Shown here piece after piece: positions 49,057-60,507 of a stretch of DNA of 64,000 nucleotides. Location of the stretch: positions 36,978,001-37,042,000 of the forward strand of contig CM074864.1 in the NCBI GenBank assembly GCA_037501455.1. The letters are read 5' to 3'. Within the stretch, counting starts at the first letter, position 1. Each line of letters begins with the position of its first letter. The position numbers and the translations under genes are program-made. Under the pieces are notes generated by a model. That model had not been told where the DNA came from and made no database searches. It was given only the letters and a program-made list of their open reading frames with translations. The stretch comes from Lantana camara (Eukaryota > Streptophyta > Magnoliopsida > Lamiales > Verbenaceae).

Positions 49057-49497
49057 AACAAAATAACAATAATAATAATAGTAGACACATAAATAAAGGT
49101 AAAGTTGTCGTACTAACTATCTTTTGACAAGTCTACCACAGCCTACAAAGGTAAAGAAACACATTGGCTTCTTATTAATCCTTTATATCATAATACCAAA
49201 CGACCAAATGATTACAGAAAGGAACAGTTGAACTGGATATAATAATTTGTTCCTCCTACTATAATAGGGTAACAATTGTGGGACCATATCTCATGGATAA
49301 GCTGAAAGAATAAAAAGGTTCATATAACAAAAGGTTAGATATCAAATCACAAAAATAGATACAGTCTGAAATAATTTATTGTATGAGCCTCATTGTTTTA
49401 TTACTTCTAGAGTGGTCATCTAAGAGTATTTCTTTACAAGCATACATGGAACAATCTAAAATTAAGGTTTCATAATGAACATTCAGGTGGAAATTAC

Positions 49498-49578
49498 CTT
49501 ATTAATAAGCCCATCATAAATGACAGAACTGCTAATATTGCTCTTAAACAGCTCAAACAGTGCTTCAACCTTACTCAC
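49498..49578 (-). pseudogene. Calcineurin B-like (CBL) exon fragment
   Basis: The minus strand encodes VSKVEALFELFKSNISSS and then VIYDGLINK before GTAATT, a splice donor. Plant CBL calcium sensors, which bind CIPK kinases, have a near-identical stretch at the first EF-hand region (VEALFELFKSISSSV ... DDGLINKEEF), with an exon end after that lysine as I recall it. One extra asparagine (KSN-ISSS) and D to Y in the DDG motif depart from the family and suggest decay. The next exon was not found. LTR K cuts the exon at 49581, so only one exon piece is left. Confidence 0.7.
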
Positions 49579-49580
49579 AC

Positions 49581-49978
49581 TGTAGTGCCCCCTAACACTA
49601 CAACTCCCGCACCGTACTACCCTCGAGTGGATGTCATACCTAACACTCGAAAAATACTACGGCAAACGGTATAGACAGTACTTAACTAGAGCGTTGGATA
49701 AAGTGCAGCGGAAGATAAAAGAATTTAAAACTTGCAACAAGCACATGATAACACATATAACAGTGGCTGATATTGTAAGGGGGTAATATGACAGTGTAGT
49801 GTATGTGGTTAATGTATTAGAGCAATTTATTAGTATTATATACATGATCAGGATTAAATGCTCTTAATCTAAACCGGATCTAATAAGTATGACACCTATA
49901 ACTTCAAGATACCTCTAGGTGTCATTGTCCTCGCTCCCTGAAATCATGTGTTTGAAACAGGCGAGGAATTAGTCAAAG
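49581..49978 (-). mobile_element. Left segment of minus-strand LTR K
   Basis: It starts TGTAGTGCCCCCTAAC and has CTCCCGCACCG and GCAGCGGAAG at the places usual for this group. CACAC at 49576-49580 is the presumed target duplication. It was inserted into the CBL exon and is itself cut at 49979 by element L. Confidence 0.6.
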
Positions 49979-51242
49979 TGTGACGACCCGGGCGTGGAGC
50001 TATCACATCCCCCGCACTAGAACCTGACACATATACAAAATGGGCAATCCGTATACACGCCAAGCACAAGCGAATGGGAGACACTCAAGACCACATCTAA
50101 CTAGGAGGCACTAGATGGATAGTCGTCAGAGATTCATGCATTAGCGGAAGCAATTAACACATTCAACATGCAATGGTCACGGACCAACGATATTTAAAAC
50201 ATGAGAATTCAAATTTCATAACTTATATATACATAAGCAAGTTATACGTGTCAAAAAAGACATTCTACAGCAAGGCCGTACAGGCTATGGTTATCAAAAG
50301 TATAACAGTATTCAACTTATATCCTCAATATACATGCCATTAACTGAAATAAGTTGAGTATGGGCTCACAGTAATCCTAGTTGAACTCGACTCTAAAGAA
50401 AAAGGACTAGACACAAACGCCGCCTAGTCGACTCCAACCTGCAACCAATAAGAGGAACAAGAAAGGGAGAAAGAGCGTCAATCGAGTGACTGGTGAGGCG
50501 GGAACAATATACAAGGTATATAATGTAAGAGAAGAGATATGCAATACAATACAATGCAATCACCTTGACCCGATATAGTCCCCTTTTAATCTTCTAATAT
50601 CGATACAATCATTTTAGATTCGAGAACAATGGGCCTATATCGAGTTAAGGGTTTTCAATCAATCAATATGGCACCGAGTTATGCCATTCTCCAACTTTTA
50701 CTCCACAATCAAACACGATTAATAACAATAACAAGAAATCCTACCTTCTTTAGGCCCTTAACGTCCAATAACACTCGAGTCATAGCCCATTTCGGTACTA
50801 TGCTCCTTCGACGTACCGGTCACAGTAGACACGCATATTATCAACTACCTCCGATGATAATATGGGCCCCCGTAGAGGTCACTATTAAGGTTCTCCGTCG
50901 GCCTTTGCCTCCCCGAATCGCCTCATACATGTTGCCTCAGATCCCTTCCCAATGGAAATAAACCATTGAGGATTCATTTGACAAACAGTCGTTCATGCAA
51001 TGAATGTAAAACAATTTCGTTTCATTTGTTTGAAGTCATGAACTCACTCGAAAACATATATGTATAACCCATTTAATGCTTGCAATACGCTTTTAATAAA
51101 GTCAATAATATGGTAGTCAATCACGTATCTATTATAGTATACATATACATATACATATAATACGCCACAAGCGAGGAGCAAAACCAACTCATGTAGGTTG
51201 TATAGGTATAGGCTATTGGTTGCAGCAAGAAGATAACCTCAC

Positions 51243-51311
51243 CTGGATGACCTCGACAAAAAGGGCAGGAGAACAAGACAACCTAAATGATCGGATCCTC
51301 AGGAGGATCAC
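51243..51311 (-). other. Candidate mini-exon within LTR L
   Basis: On the minus strand it follows GTATCCAG and ends CATCCAG/GTGAGG, 69 bases. Confidence 0.38.
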
Positions 51312-52270
51312 CTGGATACATGACACAAGTACGGGTGACATTAGACTCTAATAAGACCAAATAAGGACGCTCGGCAATGAAATATAATGTTATTAGATGA
51401 TATAAGAAGTAATAAGAGTTACGTGATGGAGCGAACATGTCTAAATGCATGATTAATGCTATGTAATATAATTAAAACATGTAATTGCATCAGCATGTAT
51501 ATGGTTGAAAATTTGGAATAGGTGCTGCAGAAACCATGGAAATGATGTAGCACCCCGAACACGTGGAGGTACCACACCCCCGCACTATAGGTCAATCCAC
51601 ATACGAAATGGCCAATCCGTACATGAACCAACCTATAGCGAACGGGTGACAATGTAATATCCGACAAGCTAGGCGGGATACTCGAACATGCGACATAATA
51701 AAGCGGAAGCATAAACAGAAAATTATCGACTATTTCCATTTATCCAATCATGACATTTCTCATCTTCCAAATAAAATATATTCTAGCTTACATATCAATA
51801 CATTATCATCTCCTAAAATAAATAACATATAACCATAAACATGATATTCTCGAACAATAATAACCAATCAAATAAATGCACCGTGTTTGACTCAACTCTA
51901 ACAACTGGACTCGACTCACTTCCCGCCTAGCACGTACCTGCAATAACCTGAAAGGTGGAGGTGTCAGTCTGTGAAGACCGAGTGAGGGGTTTACATATAT
52001 ATTAGCGCAGATAACATGCAAGTTATACTATCGGGTAAAGATTTATAAAAGATAAATATACAAGCTCAATAATAATATAGCTTCGCCCGAGAATACAACT
52101 ATCAATATTAAATACTTGTTCTTTCATGCAATCGATGAACATGCTTGCTTGCTTGTTAATCATTAGGTGATCATGCAATTCAATTATCTTGCAATCGTGC
52201 AATATTGTAATCAATTAGCACATTCATGGAATGGAAATTATGCAATCAATACATGGCTTGCTTGTAACAC

Positions 52271-52575
52271 GATAGGGTTTGTTCCTCCTGTGGTTGGACG
52301 GACAACCACTGGCTCTAAGACCAGCCCAGCGCCCTCACTAAGGAGAACCTGGCCAGGGGAACACAGGTACACGAAAAGGCTTTGTTCTTCTTGTGGTTGG
52401 ACGGACAACCACCAGCCTGAAGACCAGCCCAGCGCCCTCACTAAGGAGGACCTGGCCAAGAGAACACACGTACACGATAGGGTATTGTTCTTCCTGTGGT
52501 TGGGCGGACAACCACCAGCCCGAAGACCAGCCCAGAACCCTCACTACGGAGGATCTGTCCAGGAGAACACATTTA
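52271..52575. repeat. Threefold 102-base tandem repeat in LTR 1 of M
   Basis: Units start near 52271, 52373 and 52476. Each holds GTGGTTG and CAACCAC arms around a GACGGA-type loop, then GACCAGCCCAG and CCCTCACTA. Confidence 0.9.
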
Positions 52576-52759
52576 CTTGCTTTTCATGAACATGGCATGC
52601 TTGATTCGTGAACACTAACATAACCTACTTGCTTAATTCATGAACAATAACATGACTTGAAATGATAAGTGATCTCATGAAATTATAAATATAACTACCT
52701 TTGGCCAAAAATCACGTAAAGGTTATACATGTTCTATATAACTAGAAATTAAACCTCAC

Positions 52760-52830
52760 CTGACAGGCGACACACGACTCGTGAATGCGTGAACATGCTC
52801 ATGCTCGAAAATCTCCTCCCTGGAGAGTAA
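52760..52830 (-). other. Candidate mini-exon within LTR 1 of M
   Basis: On the minus strand it follows TTCTTGTCCAG and ends CCTGTCAG/GTGAGG, 71 bases, with TCTCCAGGGAGGAGA as in element I. The second LTR keeps the same borders near 58332-58402. Confidence 0.42.
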
Positions 52831-53066
52831 CTGGACAAGAAATGGAAACATACATGCATTCGTGAGACTAAACTCGACAATAGTACCAAGTACGACGCAC
52901 GACTTGATCAAGTACGAGATATCATGCGATATACAATGTGGCATCTAAATATCACGTTTTAGCACGTAATCAATCATATAATAACAATTTGGGGTCAAAT
53001 AAGCCATCGGATCGAGGGGCTAAAAATGTAATTTTATGCAGAATATTTTGTTCTGTCAGACGCACG

Positions 53067-53293
53067 GGAACAGCCGTTCCGGCTTCCCTTTGTAAACGGG
53101 AAGGGCCGTTCCCATGGCCTTTCAAAACGCGCCCACGATTTCTTTATTTTAAAACACGTTGAAGCTGGGAACGGCCCTTCCAGCACGTAGGCCAAAAGGG
53201 GAATGGCCGTTCCCAGTCTCGGCCACCTATTTTATTTGAAAAGGTGGGAACGCCCGTTCCCACAAAGCCTTGAGGCTGGGAACGGTCGTTCCC
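53067..53293. repeat. Six palindromes, GGGAAC/GTTCCC type, in LTR 1 of M
   Basis: Copies at 53067-53080, 53098-53113, 53167-53181, 53199-53214, 53246-53261 and 53278-53293. Most differ at the centre but keep nearly full self-complementarity. Confidence 0.88.
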
Positions 53294-54256
53294 AGTTCTG
53301 CAACTGGAAAGAAACAGAGAAGAACAGAGCATGGCTACGGGAAACAACAAATAACAACCAAAATCCAAGGTTTAATCAACCAAGCTACTAATTTCTGAAA
53401 ATATGATGCATATATACTCAACAAGCAATAATACTCCATTTAGACACATAAATCATGAGATACTATCAAGAATTCAAGCTTCCAAGTTCATGATCAAACT
53501 TGATCATTCAAGCCAAATACTCAAGAATTCATGCTCCAATTCATGCCATAATTCAAGATATAATCACACAATCATGCTTCTATCTCCAATTAATCCATCT
53601 AGTACCTAACTCTCAAACCCTAGCTATTTCAATATGATCAAGAATCATGAATTCATGCAAATACCAACCTTGAGCTAAAGAAATGGAGAAAAGAGATGAG
53701 GAAGATGATCAAGCTCCAAAACTCCTAATTTTCTTGGAAAGAGATAATGAATTTGATGAAATCTTCATTTGCCTTCTTAATATGTTGGCTCAGTGGAGAG
53801 AAGAGAGAATGGATGACGATTCTTGATGAAATAAATTAAGAGCAAGGAAGAGATGCATATATCGTTACATTTGGGAAAATATATAATATTTGTGATTAAA
53901 TCCTTAAGGTTTGTAAGTCATGCAATTAAGTATCAAAAGTTTGGAAATGGTCAATTAGGTCCAAAAGGTTTTCATGCAATTTAGTCCCTCAATTGAAATG
54001 AATGAGCAATTAAGGATAATTATGCAAATTATACAATTTGGACAATTAATTCGTGTAACAATTAAATTCCATTTATTCAATAATTCCCAAGTTGACACAT
54101 ATTTCATATATTTTCACGTATTCATGTTGAACACAATTTATAAAAATTAATATAACACACTTAAATTGAATAAACGAAATTAATGAAATAAAGTCCTAAC
54201 GCTCGAAACTCACACGTGTCGAGCGTACCTGACTGTCTGAATTTCGGGGCGTTACA

Positions 54257-54272
54257 ACTCTCTCCCCCTTAA
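54257..54272 (-). promoter_or_regulatory. Polypurine tract of element M
   Basis: On the minus strand CTTAAGGGGGAGAGAGT precedes TGTAACGCCCCG. Just before it the codons read NPRTDSLKG, close to the pol end of L. Confidence 0.85.
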
Positions 54273-57097
54273 GAGAATCCGTCCTCGGATTCCATGTCCT
54301 GAATTCCTGGAAATTAATTGGCTCTTACGTGTTCATCCCAAGCGGGTTAGCTACTCCCCGTCAGGGATTAGTTCAAAAGAGGTCTTCAATCCACAATGTC
54401 CTCCCATGTGTGAATTCACGACCCTCAACTTTCCGGAATTTAACACTCGAAAGCCAAATATTCACGCTTACCACACAAGGATTAAGTAAAAATATCATTT
54501 ATGTAATTAATCGTTCACGTAAACAAGTAATAATAATCAAGGAATTATATACGGGAATAATGAAATAATAATAATAATAATAATAATAAAGGAATTACGT
54601 ACAAGAATAACAAGGTAATGATAATGATCGAATAATGATGCACGTGGTATGCATGATTAAGTGTACCGTTCACCGAGGATTGGAGTTCTGGCACTATTAA
54701 TTCGGTTGAATACTTACTTCTTTAGTTGAGATTTCTCTTGCTTGGTACCGTTACGATTCAACATTCCCATTTCTGATAACCGTCTCTGTTTTTGTACTAT
54801 TTTCTAACGTAATCCGTAAATCATCATTAGTCACCACATCTTCATACCCGTTTGAATCTTCAGGTTTACCGGTTGAACTTTCCTTAGATTGATTCCCACA
54901 TTCACCTTCCGGTTTTGGAATTGAAATATACCCTAGATTTCTTGTCCTGAAGGGATTGTGTATTCAAGCTTAAAAGACTGACTTTGTGTTTCAAGCAAAC
55001 TCTTGTCCAACAAACAGAGAGAACCGGTTTTACCATTTTCTCGACCTTCGTAATCAAAGTAAAACATCTTCCCGAAGCAAAGATCCTAACTCTTTTGTTT
55101 GAAACTCGAAAGTAGCACTTCTATTCCCTTAGAAGATAGCACGACGGATATTTACTACAGAATAATCAAGGTTGTCATCCCGTGAGAGTAATTCAGCAAG
55201 CACACTTGCATAGAAACCGAAAGAATCAGGTCCTAGTGAAACGTCTTCCTTTGACCCCTGCAATTTGGTGACATACCTACCAGCTCTGCGAAATATCTTG
55301 AAAGAGAGGATCAATCAATCTTCCATCTTTCTGAAGTGTTCATGGTAAACTGGTATATTTATGGAGGCGACGGGGACAGCACGGATGAGAACACGGTGTG
55401 CTATCACAGGCATCTTTAGGGTATAAGTAATAACTTCATAAGAAAACTCTTGTCGGAGTTAACCTACCAAAACTTGAGATTGATTCCGGATATCGCCCAA
55501 CTGAATCCTTTTCTATTTACTGAGTTAAATGATATCCTGAGGTTCTCAGAAGATTGCAGACAGCGTACCCACTTTCCTCCTTCACATGATTCTGATACAG
55601 GATTCCAGGAAGAATTGATTCTCTGAAAATTCCCAACTTCCTCGAGTGTTATCTAACTTCAGACTTGAACTTATTTTCAGACCGACTCTCCCCCTTAAGA
55701 AAATAGAAATTTTCTTATCCTTTCCCATTTGCAAGCTTCTCTGCTGACTTAATTCCCGTAACCTTTTCCTCGTTCTACTTGTTATTAATCAAGATTTTGA
55801 TTGATGATCCTTTTCTAATTCTTTCTGCTATCAACATATTCAACTTGAAGCTCCCTGACTGTCACCACTTTGATTTGATATTAAAATTCTTCAACATCCT
55901 ACACCCCTTCTGCTATTCATGAAAATGCCATATCCTGTATTTACCCTCTACTGCTTCTAAAGTTGATATCTGTCAAGTTAGCACCCTGATCCAAAGCAAG
56001 AAAAGTTCTTTCCTCCTACCCAAAATGCTGATTACTTTCTGAAAGCTGAAAGACCCACTTAAACATTTATCTGCTTGAACTTATCATCATTTCCCAGTTT
56101 CCAAAATTTTTCCAATTATTTATATCGTACCTGCTTCTACGGAATCTTGAATCGACAAATTCTCACAGTCCCCAACCTTATTAAACTTCAAGTCAACTCG
56201 GACGACCCGGTTACAACCATGATACCCAATAATTCAGAAACCTCTTCCTTGAATTCAAGTCAATAGAAATAGGAGCAAGGATTGTGCTGAATATAGGAAA
56301 ACCTATTAACAATAAACACTAAATAATGCATGACCGTTAAAGTGTCAATGCACATCGCATACCTACTAGCAATTTAAGTGCAACACTTTGGGGTAATTAT
56401 ATCAACTTGAGGATATACTTATAAGTAAGGAAATGTAAATAATGTAGATAATTGGAACATGTATGATGTATCCAAGACATCAAGTAGGAAATTTCAAATG
56501 CAATTAGAACAACATTTATAAATGAAAAGAAATTAATTAGTAACTTTGATGCACATGCTTATGAATGCCTTGAAGAACCTGGCACCGTAGAAATGTTAGA
56601 CTTGATTCCCGCGTCCATTCTTGGTTGACCGAATTGCAACTTGGTTCGAACGGTTGATCAGTCTCTTTAATCTTCAAAATCCTCTGACCTTGATTCATAC
56701 ACTTCCAAAACCTGTCACTCACAACTTACTTTGCAAATAAATGCATGTGGGTAAGATGTGCTCATGTCACATAATTGTCACATAATTAGTACATGTATCA
56801 AGAATTAAATATAAATTGCAACAAATAAATCGTCAAAGTGTATGATAAACCACGTTGATCACATAAACTTCCAGCAACTCAAGATCAATTAATTGGCGAT
56901 TAATAATACAAATCAATGCAGTACACAAGTTATCAAACAATTCACTTAAATTATAACATAATTCAAGTACTTCACGGAGTTCAAGTAAGTCAACAAGTTC
57001 AAATAAAATGCAGGATTCTCAAATTGTCAAGTAATTCCTATGCCGCACGACCTAAACTTGACACGACACGACACTAGAACCTCGGTTTTGTAACCGG

Positions 57098-57109
57098 GCT
57101 CTGATACCA
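57098..57109 (-). promoter_or_regulatory. Primer binding site of element M
   Basis: On the minus strand TGGTATCAGAGC follows the LTR after a 7-base spacer, TCTAAGG. It complements initiator tRNA-Met. Confidence 0.9.
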
Positions 57110-57842
57110 CCTTAGATGTAGCACCCCGAACACGTGGAGGTACCACACCCCCGCACTATAGGTCAATCCACATACGAAATGGCCAATCCGTACATGAACC
57201 AACCTATAGCGAACGGGGTGACAATGCAATATCCGACAAGCTAGGCGGGATACTCGAACATGCGACATAATAAAGCGGAAGCATAAACAGAACATTATCA
57301 ACTATTTCCATTTATGCAATCATGACATTTCTCATCTTCCAAGTAAAATATATTCTAGCTTACATATCAATACATTATCATCTCCTAAAATAAATAACAT
57401 ATAACCATAAACATGATTTTCTCGAACAATAATAACCAATCAAATAAATGCACCGTGTTTGACTCAACTCTAACAACTGGACTCGACTCACTTCTCGCCT
57501 AGCACGTACCTGCAATAACCTGAAAGGTGGAGGTGTCAGTCTGTGAAGACCGAGTGAGGGGTTTACATATATATTAGTGCAGATAACATGCAAGTTATAC
57601 TCTCGGGTAAAGATTTATAAAAGATAAATATACAAGCTCAATAATAATATATCTTCGCCCGTGAATACAACTATCAATATTAAATACTTGTTCTTTCATG
57701 CAATCGATGAACATGCTTGCTTGCTTGTTAATCATTAGGTGATCATGCAATTCAATTATCTTGCAATCGTGCAATATTGTAATCAATTAGCACATTCATG
57801 GAATGGAAATTATGCAATCAATACATGGCTTGCTTGTAACAC

Positions 57843-58147
57843 GATAGGGTTTGTTCCTCCTATGGTTGGATGGACAACCACTAGCTCTAAGACCAGCCCA
57901 ACACCCTCACTACGGAGAACCTGGCCACGGGAACACAGGTACACGATAAGGCTTTGTTCTTCTTGTGGTTGGACGGACAACCACCAGCCTGAAGACCAGC
58001 CCAGGGCCCTCACTAAGGAGGACCTGGCCAAGAGAACACACGTACACGATAGGGTATTGTTCTTCATGTGGTTGGACGGACAACCACCATCCCGAAGACC
58101 AGCCCAGCACCCTCACTACGGAGGATCTGTCCAGGAGAACACATTTA
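57843..58147. repeat. Threefold 102-base tandem repeat in LTR 2 of M
   Basis: Same units as in LTR 1, with a few changes inside the units. Confidence 0.88.
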
Positions 58148-58638
58148 CTTGCTTTTCATGAACATGGCATGCTTGATTCGTGAACACTAACATAACCTAC
58201 TTGCTTAATTCATGAACAATAACATGACTTGAAATGATAAGTGATCTCATGAAATTATAAATATAACTACCTTTGGCCAAAAATAACGTAAAGGTTATAC
58301 AGGTTCTATATAACTAGAAATTAAACCTCACCTGACAGGCGACACACGACTCGTGAATGCGTGAACATGCTCATGCTTGACAATCTCCTCCCTGGAGAGT
58401 AACTGGACAAGAAATGGAAACATACATGCATTCGTGAGACTAAACTCGACAATAGTACCAAGTATGACACACGACTTGATCAAGTACTAGACATCATGCG
58501 ATATACAATGTGGCATCTAAATACCACGTTTTAGCACGTAATCAATCATATAATAACAATTTGGGGTCAAATAAGCCATCGGATCGAGGGGCTAAAAATG
58601 TAATTTTATGCAGAATATTTTGTTCTGTCAGACGCACG

Positions 58639-58865
58639 GGAACGGCCGTTCCGGCTTCCCTTTGTAAACAGGAAGGGCCGTTCTCGTGGCTCTTCAAAAT
58701 GCGCCCACGATTTCTTTATTTTAAAACATGCTGAAGCTGGGAACGGCCTTTCCAGCACGTAGGCCAAAAGGGGAACGGCCGTTCCCAGTCTCGGCCACCT
58801 ATTTTATTTGAAAAGGTGGGAACGCCCATTCCCACAAAGCCTTGAGGCTGGGAACGGTCGTTCCC
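58639..58865. repeat. Palindrome cluster in LTR 2 of M
   Basis: Six copies matching the cluster at 53067-53293, with several single changes, some of which break one arm. Confidence 0.82.
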
Positions 58866-59828
58866 AGGTCTGCAACTGGAAAGAAACAGAGAAGAATAGA
58901 GCATGGCTACGGGAAACAACAAATAACAACCAAAATCCAAGTTTTAATCAACCAAGCTATTAATTTCTGGAAATATGATGCATATATACTCAACAAGCAA
59001 TAATACTCCATTTAGACACATAAATCATGAGATACTATCAAGAATTCAAGCTTCCAAGTTCATGATCAAACTTGATCATTCAAGCCAAATACTCAAGAAT
59101 TCATGCTCCAATTCATGCCATAATTCAAGATATAATCACACAATCATGCTTCTATCTCCAATTAATCCATCTAGTACCTAACTCTCAAACCCTAGCTATT
59201 TCAATATGATCAAGAATCATGAATTCATGCAAATACCAACCTTGAGCTAAAGAAATGGAGAAAAGAGATGAGGAAGATGATCAAGCTCCAAAACTCCTAA
59301 TTTTCTTGGAAAGAGATAATGAATTTGATGAAATCTTCATTTGCCTTCTTAATATGTTGGCTCAGTGGAGAGAAGAGAGAATGGATGATGATTCTTGATG
59401 AAATAAATTAAGAGCAAGGAAGAGATGCATATATCGTTACATTTGGGAAAATATATAATATTTGTGATTAAATCCTTAAGGTTTGTAAGTCATGCAATTA
59501 AGTATCAAAAGTTTGGAAATGGTCAATTAGGTCCAAAAGGTTTTCATGCAATTTAGTCCCTCAATTGAAATGAATGAGCAATTAAGGATAATTATGCAAA
59601 TTATACAATTTGGACAATTAATTCGTGTAACAATTAAATTCCATTTATTCAATAATTCCCAAGTTGACACATATTTCATATATTTTCACGTATTCATGTT
59701 GAACACAATTTATAAAAATTAATATAACACACTTAAATTGAATAAACGAAATTAATGAAATAAAGTCCTAACGCTCGAAACTCACACGTGTCGAGCGTAC
59801 CTGACTGTCTGAATTTCGGGGCGTTACA

Positions 59829-60404
59829 ACTCTCTCCCCCTTAAGAGAATCCGTCCTCGGATTCCATGTCCTGAATTCCTGGAAATTAATTGGCTCTTAC
59901 GTGTTCATCCCAAGCGGGTTAGCTACTCCCCGTCAGGGATTAGTTCAAAAGAGGTCTTCAATCCACAATGTCCTCCCATGTGTGAATTCACGACCCTCAA
60001 CTTTCCGGAATTTAACACTCGAAAGCCAAATATTCACGCTTACCACACAAGGATTAAGTAAAAATATCATTTATGTAATTAATCGTTCACGTAAACAAGT
60101 AATAATAATCAAGGAATTATATACGGGAATAATGAAATAATAATAATAATAATAATAATAAACAAGGAATTACGTACAAGAATAACAAGGTAATGATAAT
60201 GATCGAATAATGATGCACGTGGTATGCATGATTAAGTGTACCGTTCACCGAGGATTGGAGTTCTGGCACTATTAATTCGGTTGAATACTTACTTCTTTAG
60301 TTGAGATTTCTCTTGCTTGGTACCGTTACGATTCAACATTCCCATTTCTGATAACCGTCTCTGTTTTTGTACTATTTTCTAACGTAATCCGTAAATCATC
60401 ATTA
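59829..60404 (-). repeat. Second, truncated core copy of M
   Basis: Matches 54257-54831 almost base for base; the visible difference is a 3-base AAC insertion after the AAT repeat. It stops at CATCATTA, the deletion edge. Confidence 0.9.
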
Positions 60405-60502
60405 CATATTTTTGAATAAACAAAATTAATGAAATGAAGTCCTAACGCTCGAAACTCACACGTGTCGAGCGTACCTGACTGTCTGAATTTCGGGGCATTA
60501 CA
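60405..60502 (-). repeat. Residual outer LTR tip of M
   Basis: The last 90 or so bases match the LTR end at 54165-54256 but carry three changes, two of C-to-T type on one strand, including GGGGCATTACA. It is followed by the AATGA duplication. Confidence 0.85.
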
Positions 60503-60507
60503 AATGA

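Larger units (their letters stand above)
47570..49580. mobile_element. CACTA DNA transposon, one end, carrying captured exon pieces
   Basis: The end is CACTACAAGAAATCC, the terminal sequence of plant CACTA elements, preceded by GCA as the likely 3-base target duplication. A subterminal block of TTCCGACGGGAT-type repeats fills 47586-48065. Farther in lie a run of 20 A and two exon-like pieces on the minus strand (48903-49056, 49498-49578). No CACTA transposase was recognised. LTR K was inserted at 49581, and the other end, expected to finish TTTCTTGTAGTG, is not in the window. Carriage of gene pieces is known for this superfamily. Confidence 0.8.
51546..54256 (-). repeat. LTR 1 of element M (3' LTR)
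   Basis: Starts TGTAGCACCCCGAAC and ends GGGGCGTTACA, 2,711 bases. Minus-strand landmarks: donor-like CAAG/GTTGGT near 53668 (weak), six palindromes at 53067-53293, mini-exon-like block 52760-52830, threefold repeat 52271-52575, hairpin at 51965-51980 and acceptor-like ATTGCAG/G at 51937. Confidence 0.9.
54257..57116 (-). other. Non-coding core of element M
   Basis: The 2,860-base core has an AAT microsatellite at 54565-54590, pyrimidine-rich stretches and the primer site at its end. I see no retrotransposon protein, and no hairpin array of the kind found in H and I. Confidence 0.7.
57117..59828 (-). repeat. LTR 2 of element M (5' LTR of the full unit)
   Basis: Near-identical to LTR 1 with sparse single changes, including the threefold repeat (57843-58147) and the palindrome cluster (58639-58865). 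It is followed by core sequence instead of host sequence, which reveals the dimer. Confidence 0.92.
51546..60502 (-). mobile_element. Element M: LTR retrotransposon tandem dimer with a later deletion
   Basis: The order is LTR (51546-54256), core (54257-57116), LTR (57117-59828), partial core (59829-60404) and LTR tip (60405-60502). AATGA occurs before 51546 (51541-51545) and again after 60502 (60503-60507), so the whole block derives from one insertion. The simplest history is expansion to LTR-core-LTR-core-LTR by unequal exchange, then a deletion through the last core and LTR. No gag-pol domain was recognised, so M is non-autonomous like H and I. Confidence 0.85.

Noticed and set aside
49578..49587. 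CACTGTAGTG as the second CACTA end
   Set aside because: The expected end is TTTCTTGTAGTG. Here TGTAGTGCCCC is better explained as the start of LTR K, with the CBL exon running up to it.
52167..52589. 140-codon open frame with internal repeats
   Set aside because: It is produced by the 102-base tandem repeat; overlapping frames are open on the other strand for the same reason.
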